A stretch of 42,029 nucleotides of DNA from contig NZ_VMNH01000021.1 in assembly GCF_007625115.1 (NCBI RefSeq), positions 1 to 42,029 of the forward strand. The letters run 5' to 3'. The notes beneath the pieces were generated by a model, which saw nothing but the letters and a program-made list of their open reading frames with translations, did no database searches and was not told the DNA's origin. Origin of the DNA: Sedimenticola selenatireducens. GTDB taxonomy: Bacteria > Pseudomonadota > Gammaproteobacteria > Chromatiales > Chromatiaceae. Position 1 is the first letter of the stretch. Every line of letters begins with the position of its first letter. Positions 1 to 8,446 of the stretch are shown piece by piece. Made by a program: the position numbers and the translations under genes.

Positions 1-37
1 CGAAAAACTGCGTAACGAAGCGAAGGTGATCTCATGA
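1..37 (+). CDS. etfB: Electron transfer flavoprotein subunit beta, C-terminal end (partial)
   Basis: Only the last eleven codons are present. From base 2 the frame reads [11 protein letters not shown] and then TGA at 35-37. The stop overlaps the etfA start in an ATGA arrangement, the usual translational coupling of etfB-etfA. The identity is inferred mainly from that position in front of etfA, because eleven residues are too few to identify alone. Confidence 0.75.
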   Translation, partial: EKLRNEAKVIS

Positions 38-960
38 GTATCCTGGTCATAGCCGAACACGACAATGCCCAACTGAAGGCCGCCACCCTCAACACCGTCA
101 CAGCGGCCAGCCAACTGGGGGACGATATTCACCTGCTGGTGGCCGGATCCGGTTGCGGTGCGGTCGCCGAAGCGGCCGCCCAGATCAACGGCATCAGCAA
201 AGTGCTGGTAGCGGATGACGCCGCCTACGAACACCCGCTGGCGGAAGGGCTCTCGCTACTGATCACCCAACTGGCGGAAGGCTACAGCCATGTGCTGGCC
301 TCCGCCACCACCTATGGCAAGAACTTCATGCCCCGAGTGGCCGCATTACTGGATGTGGCGATGCTCTCTGATATCACCGCCATAGAGAGCGAAGACACCT
401 TTGTGCGCCCCATCTATGCCGGTAACGCATTAGCAACGGTACAGAGCCGTGATCGGATCAAACTGATCACCGTACGCGGCACCGCGTTTGATGCGGCAGG
501 CGAGGGTGGCAGTGCCGCGATAGAAAACATCGCGGCAGGCGAGGCCTATGGCCAGTCCAGCTATGTAGGTTCTGAACTGACCGTATCGGAGCGCCCTGAA
601 CTGGCCGGAGCCAAGATCGTGGTCTCCGGTGGTCGTGGCATGGGCAGTGGCGAGAACTTCAAACTGATCGAAGCGGTGGCAGATAAGCTCAACGCTGCGA
701 TTGGCGCATCCCGTGCGGCGGTGGATGCGGGTTATGTCCCGAATGACTACCAGGTGGGACAGACCGGCAAGATTGTCGCACCAGACCTCTATATTGCAGT
801 CGGTATCTCCGGTGCCATTCAGCATCTGGCGGGTATGAAAGAGAGCAAGGTGATTGTGGCGATCAACAAGGACGAAGAGGCACCGATCTTCCAGGTGGCC
901 GATTATGGTCTGGTAGCGGATCTGTTTGTGGCGTTGCCTGAGTTGGCGGAAGCACTTTAA
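34..960 (+). CDS. etfA: Electron transfer flavoprotein subunit alpha
   Basis: EtfA pairs with EtfB to form a soluble FAD/AMP heterodimer that takes electrons from acyl-CoA and other dehydrogenases and passes them to ETF:quinone oxidoreductase. The 308 residues are the usual family length. The C-terminal third carries the FAD-binding signature, including [19 protein letters not shown] and the following [19 protein letters not shown], preceded by the [12 protein letters not shown] loop. The ATG overlaps the etfB stop by four bases, so the pair is one transcription unit. An acyl-CoA synthetase gene lies 5 kb downstream, which fits an organism that oxidises fatty acids, but it is a separate unit. 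No clear terminator follows. The identification is secure. Confidence 0.97.
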   Translation: MSILVIAEHDNAQLKAATLNTVTAASQLGDDIHLLVAGSGCGAVAEAAAQINGISKVLVADDAAYEHPLAEGLSLLITQLAEGYSHVLASATTYGKNFMPRVAALLDVAMLSDITAIESEDTFVRPIYAGNALATVQSRDRIKLITVRGTAFDAAGEGGSAAIENIAAGEAYGQSSYVGSELTVSERPELAGAKIVVSGGRGMGSGENFKLIEAVADKLNAAIGASRAAVDAGYVPNDYQVGQTGKIVAPDLYIAVGISGAIQHLAGMKESKVIVAINKDEEAPIFQVADYGLVADLFVALPELAEAL

Positions 961-1031
961 CGCATCACGCACTCAGTCATGATGGCGGTACATGGCCGGG
1001 TGTTTTTTCAAATTCAAAAGGAGAAGCGAGG

Positions 1032-1607
1032 ATGAAAAAAACCATCATCAATTTGCTGGCAGGTTTATGTCTCATTATGGCCTTACCGTCATCAGCTATG
1101 GAGATTGCAAAACAGACTATTCCTGATCAGGCCACTTTAGACGGGGTTGAACAATCCCTGGTACTGAATGGGGCCGGTATTCGTTACAAGTTTGTTTTCA
1201 AGATTTATATCGGTGCACTCTACCTGCCTGAGAAGAGTCAGGATGCGGAGGCTATCATCGCCAGTGAAGGTCCAAAACGAATCCTGATGCATTTCCTCTA
1301 TGACAAGGTCCAGAAGAAGGATATGGACAAGGCATGGAAAGAGGGTTTTGCGGATAATCTTGATAAAGCAATGTTGGTACAACTCGGGCAACGTATGGAT
1401 GATTTTTCCGACTTATTCACTGATACGGTGGAGGGGGATACCATTTGGCTCGATAACATCCCTGGTAGTGGAACGCGAGTGACAATTAATGGTGCAGAAA
1501 AAGGGCTTATTCCTGGTGATGATTTCTATCCTGCATTGATACAGATATGGATCGGTAAGGATCCAATCACAACCGATCTTAAAAAGCAGATGTTGGGGCT
1601 GGAATGA
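1032..1607 (+). CDS. Secreted chalcone isomerase-like family protein
   Basis: The 191-residue product starts with a clear Sec signal peptide (KK, then a hydrophobic stretch ending PSSAMEIA; cleavage near residue 22), so the mature protein should be periplasmic. The body (LNGAGIRYKFVFKIYIGALY, later GDTIWLDNIPGSGTRVTING) matches the bacterial chalcone isomerase-like family. In bacteria this family has no proven chalcone substrate; fatty-acid or lipid binding is suggested for relatives. An AAGGAG Shine-Dalgarno lies just upstream of the ATG. It is probably monocistronic: a 71-base gap separates it from etfA, and 320 bases with a repeat follow. The family call is good; the function is unknown. 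Confidence 0.8.
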   Translation: MKKTIINLLAGLCLIMALPSSAMEIAKQTIPDQATLDGVEQSLVLNGAGIRYKFVFKIYIGALYLPEKSQDAEAIIASEGPKRILMHFLYDKVQKKDMDKAWKEGFADNLDKAMLVQLGQRMDDFSDLFTDTVEGDTIWLDNIPGSGTRVTINGAEKGLIPGDDFYPALIQIWIGKDPITTDLKKQMLGLE

Positions 1608-1928
1608 CGCCTTAAAAGAAGTCCGTAGCGTTTACTGACGTTCTTGATTATGTTGTTTCGCTGAATCCACAATCCCGGCGAAAGCCGGGATCTTGTACGC
1701 ATCCTGCTCAGAATGGTTGATAGGTAGTGTGAAAGATCTCTTTTCACTCGCCCAGCCTGACTCCTCGTTACTCATTTTAGTAGGGCCTCCAGCCACAATT
1801 TTTTGACCAACTCCCCATTTTTACGCAGAAAAGCAGATCTGATGCCTCTGTCAGGCTTTCTTATTACGGCTTTGTGACAACACCTGTTATCATGCGTTCG
1901 GCAGCACCCATAAAACCGGACAATAAAT
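1608..1928. other. Gene-free spacer with a REP-like hairpin
   Basis: This 321-base spacer separates the chalcone isomerase-like gene from the DUF3581 gene. I see no credible ORF. It holds the GNRA-loop hairpin annotated separately at 1672-1691 and presumably the promoter of the DUF3581 gene, for which I cannot point to clear -35 and -10 boxes. Confidence 0.6.
1672..1691. repeat. REP-like hairpin, 8-bp stem with GAAA loop
   Basis: ATCCCGGC-GAAA-GCCGGGAT is a perfect 8-bp inverted repeat closed by a GAAA tetraloop. Such motifs are widely scattered in proteobacterial genomes as short extragenic palindromes. There is no T-run behind it, so it is less likely to be an intrinsic terminator. No second copy of this exact motif was seen in the window. 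Confidence 0.6.
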
Positions 1929-2636
1929 ATGGTATTGAAGAACTATTACAACGAAGATGAGTCAGGGCTTCGTTTCACCCGAATTCAGGCCAGTGAATTT
2001 GCTAAAAAAATAGCCGATGACTTCAATCCTCTACATGATCAGGACGCCAAACTGTTCTGTGTGCCAGGGGATCTGCTGTTTGCAGTAACTCTGGAAAAAT
2101 ATGGATTGAGTCAGCGGATGTGCTTTACTTTTTCCGGAATGGTGGGTGACGGCATCAATCTGCACTACCTTGAACATGAAAATCAGGATTTGGTCCTCGT
2201 CGATGAACAAGATAAGGCCTGTCTTGGTATCGAACGCGATGGGGAGATCAGCACAAATAGTCAGCTCGTATGGGAATTTTCCAGGCGCTATGTGGAATTT
2301 TCCGGACATAATTTCCTGCAGGTATTGGTGCCAATGATGGAACGGGAAGGTGTGATGATAAACCCTGATAGGCCTTTGGTGATGTATCAAAGTATGTCGA
2401 TTGATTTACGGCGCCTGGATATTGAAGACCCGGCGCTTGAGTTGATGGAGACTGAGATTAAGGTAGAGGGCAAAAGAGGGGACGTCCGGATGCGTTTCTG
2501 CCTGAAATCGGCTGGCAGCATTGTCGGTGAAGGGGAGAAACGGATGGCCTTACGAGGTTTGCGACCCTACGAGAAGAGCGGCATGAATAAGATGGTGAAT
2601 GCCTACAAGGGTTACAAGCTCGCGCATACCGCCTGA
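1929..2636 (+). CDS. DUF3581 family protein
   Basis: The 235-residue protein has no signal peptide or membrane segment and should be cytosolic. It resembles the gammaproteobacterial DUF3581 family, which is of unknown function. Residues 23-37 (FAKKIADDFNPLHDQ) look like the active-site segment of MaoC-type hotdog hydratases (D-x4-N-P-x-H), and later stretches such as FSGMVGDG and VEGKRG would fit a hotdog beta-sheet. A role in acyl-thioester chemistry is therefore possible but is my inference. The ATG at 1929 is the natural start. The gene ends 41 bases before the convergent MBL gene, with a hairpin between them. Confidence 0.75.
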   Translation: MVLKNYYNEDESGLRFTRIQASEFAKKIADDFNPLHDQDAKLFCVPGDLLFAVTLEKYGLSQRMCFTFSGMVGDGINLHYLEHENQDLVLVDEQDKACLGIERDGEISTNSQLVWEFSRRYVEFSGHNFLQVLVPMMEREGVMINPDRPLVMYQSMSIDLRRLDIEDPALELMETEIKVEGKRGDVRMRFCLKSAGSIVGEGEKRMALRGLRPYEKSGMNKMVNAYKGYKLAHTA

Positions 2637-2647
2637 ATGTTGTTGCG

Positions 2648-2669
2648 GAGCGTCTGAGCAGACGCTCCA
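2648..2669. terminator. Hairpin between convergent genes
   Basis: GGAGCGTCT-GAGC-AGACGCTCC is a perfect 9-bp stem with a 4-base loop, placed between the stop codons of the DUF3581 gene and the convergent MBL gene. On the plus strand it is followed by AT-rich sequence rather than a clean T-run. A bidirectional terminator role is likely from position. Confidence 0.65.
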
Positions 2670-2677
2670 TTCCGATA

Positions 2678-3622
2678 TTAAAATTGTTCTTTTTCCACTT
2701 CCAGGTAGGCACGATTGATATGTCGACCTATCTCATCTTCAAAGCCCACCCAATTTGTGAAATCTCCCAGTGTGCTGATGATTTTCGGCTTCATCTCAAA
2801 ATCTGACAGTCCCTCTTCGATGAGCGAAGTGACCTGAGTGCGTATCTTGTTTAGGTAGGTACGGTAGTGTTCCGCGACCTCTCGTCCACCAGCCGGTCCG
2901 TGCCCAGGAACAAAGTTTTTGCTGGATGATGTGAGGGCTAGATCAATTGCTGCAATATTCCCTTTGAATGTGCCGTGGGTCATCTGTCCGAAGCGCTTGC
3001 TCATGACATTATCACCTAAAAACAGTAAATCCTCTGTTGGGATATCTATCATCAGATCCGTATCGCTGTGTGCTTCGGCGACATACAGTGAATGGAATGT
3101 GATATCGCCAATGGTGATGACGTCTGCGTGTTCCAGTGCATGGTCAGGACCGATTACCTGAGTGCCGGCAGTGGCCTGTTCAGTCATCGAAAGCATAGAT
3201 TGGCGCCAAGACTCTCCCTCTCCCAGTTTCACTCGTTCCAGCATTTTGCTGTGGCCGTAGATAACCGCCGTCGGGTAATGTTCCCGTATGGCCTGATTGC
3301 CTAGCCAGTGATCGCCGTGAATATGTGTGTTAAACACGGCGATGACCGGATCGCTGGTTTTTGTGGCGACCTGTCGTAATACCATTTCGCCAATTTGGAC
3401 ACTGCCACCAGGATCAATGACAACAACGCCGTCTTGGGTGAGGATAAAACCAGGATTGTTCATGAAGCCCTGATTCTCTGCTGATGGACGGCCAAGTGGT
3501 CCCTCTATCAGATAACTGTTGGGTCCTATCTGTTTTAGCGGATAGTCAGGAAGTGGTGGCGCCTTTTCTGCAATCAGCAGTGTTGGTAATACCAAAAGAA
3601 CGAGTGAGAGTAAAAGACGCAT
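2678..3622 (-). CDS. Periplasmic MBL-fold metallo-hydrolase (SoxH-like)
   Basis: This is a 314-residue metallo-beta-lactamase fold protein with an N-terminal signal peptide (hydrophobic residues 2-18). The metal ligands are all visible: H100, H102, D104 and H105 in NTHIHGDHW, H185, D204 in LFLGDN and H241 in PGHGPAG, so a dinuclear zinc site is expected. Secreted MBL proteins of this type include SoxH and the zinc hydrolases beside quinoprotein or sulfur-oxidation genes. No sox genes are adjacent here, so the substrate is open. A strong AGGAGG-type ribosome binding site precedes the ATG at 3622. The gene stands alone on the minus strand, upstream of nothing obviously related. Confidence 0.85.
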   Translation of the reverse strand: MRLLLSLVLLVLPTLLIAEKAPPLPDYPLKQIGPNSYLIEGPLGRPSAENQGFMNNPGFILTQDGVVVIDPGGSVQIGEMVLRQVATKTSDPVIAVFNTHIHGDHWLGNQAIREHYPTAVIYGHSKMLERVKLGEGESWRQSMLSMTEQATAGTQVIGPDHALEHADVITIGDITFHSLYVAEAHSDTDLMIDIPTEDLLFLGDNVMSKRFGQMTHGTFKGNIAAIDLALTSSSKNFVPGHGPAGGREVAEHYRTYLNKIRTQVTSLIEEGLSDFEMKPKIISTLGDFTNWVGFEDEIGRHINRAYLEVEKEQF

Positions 3623-3736
3623 GGTTTCCTCCTGATAATGTCCACTCCATTCTAGCTGTCTGAAATGGCGGAATCAGTTGTGGAATATACCAATGATCTA
3701 GGGGTAATCCGGAGGAGTGTGCTGGTGCTGTGAAGG

Positions 3737-4051
3737 CTATACAAAGAAGAAAATGGTAAGTAATGCGCCGATGCCAATAAGCACATAAGGGGCAGGAGAG
3801 GGTGGAGCGCCTTTTTTTTGCATGCCGACAAAGCCTTCAAAACGTGACCGGGTCAGCAGGCTGAGAATGCCAAGTAGAATAAAAAAGAGGCCGGCATACG
3901 AGGCAATTTGTTTAAGGATGCCCAGTTTATGACTATCTTCCCCACTCACCCCGCCACCAATGGTGGTGAATTTATTGGCCAGAGCAATTTCGGGTAACAG
4001 TATCGCCGCAAGCACCATGACTAACAAAGTGAATAATATGGGTCTGCTCAT
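3737..4051 (-). CDS. Small membrane protein of unknown function
   Basis: The 104-residue product has a hydrophobic N-terminus (residues 5-25, ending LPEIALA, either a signal peptide or an anchor). A polar loop follows, then a second hydrophobic segment near residues 48-66 and a third at the C-terminus (IGIGALLTIFFFV). I do not recognise the family. It shares direction with the MBL gene downstream but is separated from it by 114 bases. Base usage is like its neighbours. It is probably a real gene because the hydrophobic pattern is coherent across the whole frame. Confidence 0.6.
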   Translation of the reverse strand: MSRPILFTLLVMVLAAILLPEIALANKFTTIGGGVSGEDSHKLGILKQIASYAGLFFILLGILSLLTRSRFEGFVGMQKKGAPPSPAPYVLIGIGALLTIFFFV

Positions 4052-4337
4052 AGTGTTTTATCCAGACGTCCAAAGTGTTGATTGAGCCAATAACTGCTTC
4101 AAGGAAAATGTATAGCACGGTTTATTAGCGTCCTCAATGTCTATAACCTTTAATTCTCTAGTGGAAATGGATGGGGGTGGCTTAATGGCGGGCGTTGTCA
4201 TTTACATAATATGAAGGCTTGCCGTGTTTTTTGACAGGCCTGTCCGTCATCTTCGTTAGCCGTTATCATGTAGTATAAGGATTAGGATTGATGATCCGGG
4301 AATCGAACTCAGCATGCACTGCTCAAATGAGGCATTT

Positions 4338-5540
4338 ATGAAGTATGACATTGTCATTATCGGTGGTGGTCCTGCCGGACTGAGTTTTGCGCGCTCCCTC
4401 TGCGACAGCAAATTCAGTGTTCTGGTGGTTGAACGTGCTACGGTTGATGATCTAAAAGCCCCATCGATTGATGGGCGCGATATTGCGTTGACCCATCTCT
4501 CGAAGAAGATTCTCACTGAAATGGGGGTGCTGGCGCGTATCCCGGAGAGTGAAATATCACCTATAAAACAAGCCAAAGTAATCAATGGCAACTCATCTTA
4601 TTGCCTTGAGATCGATAGCAAAAAGGCCGCTGTGGAAGCGCTCGGGTATCTGGTGCCCAATTATCTGATTCGAAAGGCACTCTATGAGGTAGTTGCACCA
4701 CATAAGAATGTGCAGATTCTAACGGAAACTACGGTGAGTAATGTTGAGATTGGTGAACAGCAAGCCACTGTATATCTTTCCAATGGCGAGGCGGTAAATG
4801 CCACATTGGTGGTGGCCGCTGATAGTCGCTTCTCTGAGTCCCGGAGAAAAGTGGGCATCTCTGCCTCGATGCAAGATTTTGGGCGTGTCGCGATTGTCAG
4901 CCGCATGACCCATGAAAAACCCCATGAGCAGATTGCCTATGAGTGCTTTCATTACGGCCGCACACTGGCTGTCTTACCACTCGCCGGTAATCTCTCATCC
5001 ACAGTAGTGACGGTATCTGCTGATGTGGCTCAGCAGATAATGGCTTTAAGTGATGAGGCCTTTGCAGCAGAAGTGCAGACGCGTTTTAAAAACCGCCTTG
5101 GAAAGATGCAATTGGTGGGTAAGCGGCATGCCTATCCTCTGGTTGCGGTGCATGCCAATAAATTCGTTAAATCTCGCTATGCCTTGTTAGGTGATGCGGC
5201 TGTTGGCATGCATCCCGTTACGGCACATGGCTTTAATCTGGGTTTGCGGGGGCAGGATACGCTGTATCGCGAGATTATGGCGGCGCATCTTCTGGGGCAG
5301 GATATCGGTTCTCTTTCTGTATTGGAGAAATACCAGCGTAAGCATCAGCGCGTCACCTGGCCGTTATATACCGGGACCAACGAGATCGTAGACCTCTACA
5401 CAAATGACTCCGTTCCTGCAAAGATTCTGAGAGGATTGGTGCTAAGATTTAGTAACAACTTCCCGCCGATTAAACAGATGATCTCTCGTAAGCTTACCGA
5501 ACTGGGTGGACATGAAGAGGCAGGACTGCCTTTTTTATAA
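4338..5540 (+). CDS. ubiM: FAD-dependent ubiquinone-biosynthesis hydroxylase, UbiM-like
   Basis: This flavin monooxygenase of the UbiH/UbiF/Coq6 family hydroxylates the ring of a ubiquinone precursor in the cytosolic Ubi complex. The N-terminus (YDIVIIGGGPAGLSFA) is the dinucleotide-binding GxGxxG motif. A second FAD motif lies near residue 285 (LLGDAAVGMHPVTAHGFNLG). The GMHPVTAHGFN variant is, to my memory, characteristic of UbiM rather than UbiH, UbiF or UbiI. I start the protein at 4338 because GAGG lies five bases upstream; an in-frame ATG 24 bases earlier has no such site. The length is 400 residues, normal for the family. The 3' end overlaps the convergent DUF599 gene by six bases. Regiospecificity (C5 or other) cannot be told from sequence. 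Confidence 0.85.
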   Translation: MKYDIVIIGGGPAGLSFARSLCDSKFSVLVVERATVDDLKAPSIDGRDIALTHLSKKILTEMGVLARIPESEISPIKQAKVINGNSSYCLEIDSKKAAVEALGYLVPNYLIRKALYEVVAPHKNVQILTETTVSNVEIGEQQATVYLSNGEAVNATLVVAADSRFSESRRKVGISASMQDFGRVAIVSRMTHEKPHEQIAYECFHYGRTLAVLPLAGNLSSTVVTVSADVAQQIMALSDEAFAAEVQTRFKNRLGKMQLVGKRHAYPLVAVHANKFVKSRYALLGDAAVGMHPVTAHGFNLGLRGQDTLYREIMAAHLLGQDIGSLSVLEKYQRKHQRVTWPLYTGTNEIVDLYTNDSVPAKILRGLVLRFSNNFPPIKQMISRKLTELGGHEEAGLPFL

Positions 5541-6269
5541 GGGGTCCGACGTCCCCTCTTCGGCGCGGCTGGTGATCAGCTCTTCCAGTGTGCGAGATTT
5601 GAACTCGCGTCGATAGAGTACCCATACAATGCCGGTGCTCAATGCCAGGAATAGCCAGGGATTGATAAACCAGCCAATCACCGCGAGGCTGAAGTAGTAG
5701 GTCCGCAAGCCCTGGTTGAAATTGTTGGCCGCAAGGGATGCAACACGGGCGATACGTATCGCGTAAGCCTTGCGTTCACGGTCAGATACCTGGTTGTCAG
5801 GTGTGGGGGCTCCACCTAACATGACGGCGCAGAAACCATACTGACGCAGACTCCAGGTGAATTTGAAAAAGGCATACATAAAGAGCCCAACCAGCAGTAC
5901 CAACTTCATCTCCCACTCCGCACGACTCGCTACAATCGCGAAAGGGACGTCCGCCACCATATCGATAACCTTGTCGGTAGATCCCATAACCGTCATGAGG
6001 CCCGCCAAAATCAACATGGTCGAAGAGGCAAAAAATGCGACGCTGCGCTCGAGATTTGAGAGTACGGTTGTATCTGCCACGCGCACTTCCCGTGACAGCA
6101 TGTGTTCCATCCATTCCTGGCGGTATTGATGCAGTACGCTGGAGAGGCAGTGCGTGGTTGCAGCCATGCGCTGTGAATAGAGCATGTAACCGTAAAAGCA
6201 GACTAAGAACCAGAAAAAAGCGAGGATACTTTCCCAGTGTGCTTTAGAAAATAGAATAAACTCATTCAT
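5535..6269 (-). CDS. DUF599 integral membrane protein
   Basis: The 244-residue protein has about four membrane segments: residues 12-32, a pair in the middle (around 77-95 and 122-140) and a pair near 198-225. It matches the DUF599 family, which is widespread in proteobacteria and has no known function. Charged stretches between the helices include RQEWMEHMLSREVRVADT, a typical family signature near residues 50-70. The stop lies inside the last codons of convergent ubiM. The ATG at 6269 has only a weak ribosome binding site. Confidence 0.8.
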   Translation of the reverse strand: MNEFILFSKAHWESILAFFWFLVCFYGYMLYSQRMAATTHCLSSVLHQYRQEWMEHMLSREVRVADTTVLSNLERSVAFFASSTMLILAGLMTVMGSTDKVIDMVADVPFAIVASRAEWEMKLVLLVGLFMYAFFKFTWSLRQYGFCAVMLGGAPTPDNQVSDRERKAYAIRIARVASLAANNFNQGLRTYYFSLAVIGWFINPWLFLALSTGIVWVLYRREFKSRTLEELITSRAEEGTSDPL

Positions 6270-6362
6270 ACGCGCCAGGCCAGTGTGATCGAAGGGAGAG
6301 TGAGGGCTCCACTATAGCAGGGCTCGATGGGAGAGATAACCACCATTGATGGTGGACTAGCA

Positions 6363-6398
6363 AGCGCTGTACCCAGGGTTTAATCTGGGCACAGCGTT
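6363..6398. terminator. Long hairpin downstream of the acyl-CoA synthetase gene
   Basis: AGCGCTGT-A-CCCAG pairs with CTGGG-C-ACAGCGTT around an 8-base loop. This gives a stem of about 14 bp with one A-C mismatch and one G-U pair. It sits 18 bases past the stop of the minus-strand acyl-CoA synthetase gene. No T-run follows, so it may protect an mRNA 3' end rather than terminate on its own. A smaller hairpin (CCACCAT-TG-ATGGTGG) lies just beyond it at 6341-6356. Confidence 0.55.
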
Positions 6399-6415
6399 GA
6401 ATGCTGTGTGTCAGG

Positions 6416-8224
6416 CTAGTGTCCGCTATAGATATCAGCGATCACCTGACTGTTGTGTTCGACGATCAGTTTTCGTTTGGTCTTGAGTGTCGGAGTCAGA
6501 TAACCGTTTTCTACACTCCAGGCTTCACTTAGCAATACTGCCTTACGAACCTGGGCATAGCCGGGGAACTCGCTGATCTGCTCACTAATCCGATGATTGA
6601 TGTGTTCCAATACCTGTGGGGCTTTATAGGAGGATGGATCATCTGGATCCAGCCCCAATCCTTCAGCGAAGTTTTTCCAGTGTTCAGCTTCCGGAACGAT
6701 CAAGGCGGATAGGAATGCCCGGCCTTCGCCAATGATCAAGACCTGTTCAAACAGGGCGTCCATGGCTATGGCGATCTCCATGTCTGCAGGTGAAACCTTC
6801 TCCCCATTTGCCAAGACGATAATGTCTTTTATGCGACCGGTAATATACACATGACCATCGGGGTCTATGCGTGCAATGTCTCCCGTGTGAAACCAACCGT
6901 CCTGATCAATAACCCGATCAGTCTCGGCCTGGTTATTCCAAAACCCCAGCATGATAGCGGCACCTTTGGCGAGTAATTCACCATTATCCGCAACCTTTAA
7001 TTGCGTACTGGGCAGCGCTAGACCAACACTCTCAGGAATATTGTCATCAATCCGGCTGACTGCCAGTACCGGGCTGGTTTCTGTCAGGCCATAACCCTGT
7101 AATACCGGTACGCCAAGCGCAAGAAAGGTGCGTGCCACATCCGGTGGTAGTGGGGCACCGCCACTGATCGCGGTCTTTAGTCGGCCACCGAGTTTCTCAA
7201 CAATCTTACTGGCGACCAGTTTATTTAATAGCGGCCAGAGCAGCATTGACAGTGACCAGCGGCCTCTCCCCTGCAAGTATTCAAAACGCGTCCAGCCAAC
7301 ATCAACAGCCAAGTTGAACAGTTTTCGTGCGATGGGTGGCTTTGCATCCAGCCCTTCCTGAATCTTTGCGTAGATACGCTCATAGATCCTTGGCACGCTA
7401 ATCATAAAGGTTGGACGGATAATCACCAGATCTTCAGCCAACTGCAGTATTGAGCGCGCATACGCGACAGTAATTCCCGCCATCATGGGCAGATAGTAGC
7501 CGCCTGTTCGTTCCAGCATATGCGAAAGGGGCAAGAACGAGAGCAGTATGTCGTCATCATTGATGGTAGTGGTTTGCAACGCCTCGTGAGTATTGCTCAA
7601 AATATTGTGATGGCTCAGCATCACGCCTTTAGGATGACCCGTGGTACCGGACGTATAGACGATTGAACAGAGCTCATGAGGATCAATGCCATCCACTACC
7701 TTATAGTTTTCGGTTGTCTCAGGTAACCAGGCGTCAAGCAGACGCACACGATCATCGTGTGCCATGCCATCCAGTGATTCAATGGAGACAATCCGGTGAA
7801 TGGTGGTGATTTCATCCCGGACCGGCTCCAGGCTTTTCCACTGTTCCCGGCCAAGAATCACCAGCAGTTTGATGCCTGCCGCTTCAGCGATATAGGAGAC
7901 GTTGCCCCCACGGTCATTGTAAAATAGCGGAACGCTTACCAAGCCGAGCCCCAATGCGGCCTGATCAAACATGACCCACTCGCGCCGGTTGGACATCATG
8001 ATGCCAACACGGTCGCCACGTTTTAATCCTTCTTTCTCGAATGCCGCCTGCCAGCGGGCTGTCTCACGCCCCATTTCAGCCCAACTGCAATCATGCCAGC
8101 TTGCTCGATCTGGATCGAAATAGCGGTAGGCGACACGATCAGCGCTTTGCCGAATTCTGGCCTGGAAAAGTCCTGCTAATGTAACGGCCTCATCCAGGGA
8201 GATGATTTCCTGGTTGGCTTTCAT
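6416..8224 (-). CDS. Long-chain fatty acid-CoA ligase (AMP-forming)
   Basis: The 602-residue acyl-CoA synthetase activates fatty acids to acyl-AMP and then acyl-CoA. The P-loop is at residues 190-200 (YTSGTTGHPKG), the A5 motif GYGLTETSPV lies near 380, and the A7/A8 motifs (GWFHTGDIARIDPDG, then TGRIKDIIVLANGEKVSP) lie near 435-470. The lack of membrane helices and the overall layout fit the FAA1/FadD15-like long-chain class. A GAGGAGAG ribosome binding site lies directly upstream of the ATG at 8224. The gene follows a TetR regulator on the same strand with a 222-base gap, so it probably has its own promoter and may be controlled by that regulator. Its product would feed beta-oxidation, which passes electrons to EtfAB. 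Confidence 0.93.
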   Translation of the reverse strand: MKANQEIISLDEAVTLAGLFQARIRQSADRVAYRYFDPDRASWHDCSWAEMGRETARWQAAFEKEGLKRGDRVGIMMSNRREWVMFDQAALGLGLVSVPLFYNDRGGNVSYIAEAAGIKLLVILGREQWKSLEPVRDEITTIHRIVSIESLDGMAHDDRVRLLDAWLPETTENYKVVDGIDPHELCSIVYTSGTTGHPKGVMLSHHNILSNTHEALQTTTINDDDILLSFLPLSHMLERTGGYYLPMMAGITVAYARSILQLAEDLVIIRPTFMISVPRIYERIYAKIQEGLDAKPPIARKLFNLAVDVGWTRFEYLQGRGRWSLSMLLWPLLNKLVASKIVEKLGGRLKTAISGGAPLPPDVARTFLALGVPVLQGYGLTETSPVLAVSRIDDNIPESVGLALPSTQLKVADNGELLAKGAAIMLGFWNNQAETDRVIDQDGWFHTGDIARIDPDGHVYITGRIKDIIVLANGEKVSPADMEIAIAMDALFEQVLIIGEGRAFLSALIVPEAEHWKNFAEGLGLDPDDPSSYKAPQVLEHINHRISEQISEFPGYAQVRKAVLLSEAWSVENGYLTPTLKTKRKLIVEHNSQVIADIYSGH

Positions 8225-8446
8225 AATGCTCTCCTCTCACGAAGCGAATGTGTGCCAAAGATCTTTTTGTCTGTTTGTACACAATTGACTTCTTTTCAAC
8301 CTGGGTAAAATAGGTATCCCGGTTGGCGTGGCGGGGGCTTTGTCACCTTCTTCGCCGGGTGGTTTTTAATTATTGTTTTAGTTTAATTGTCGGGCCTGTG
8401 CCCATTATTTATCAAGTTTTGTATTGACTGGCTTTTGGGTCACCTC

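Noticed and set aside
430-972. Long minus-strand frame opposite etfA
   Set aside because: It is the complement of a strongly coding, conserved gene and shows no family features.
4231-4270. TTGACA upstream of ubiM as a sigma-70 promoter
   Set aside because: No acceptable -10 box at 16-18 bases, so the promoter is not called.
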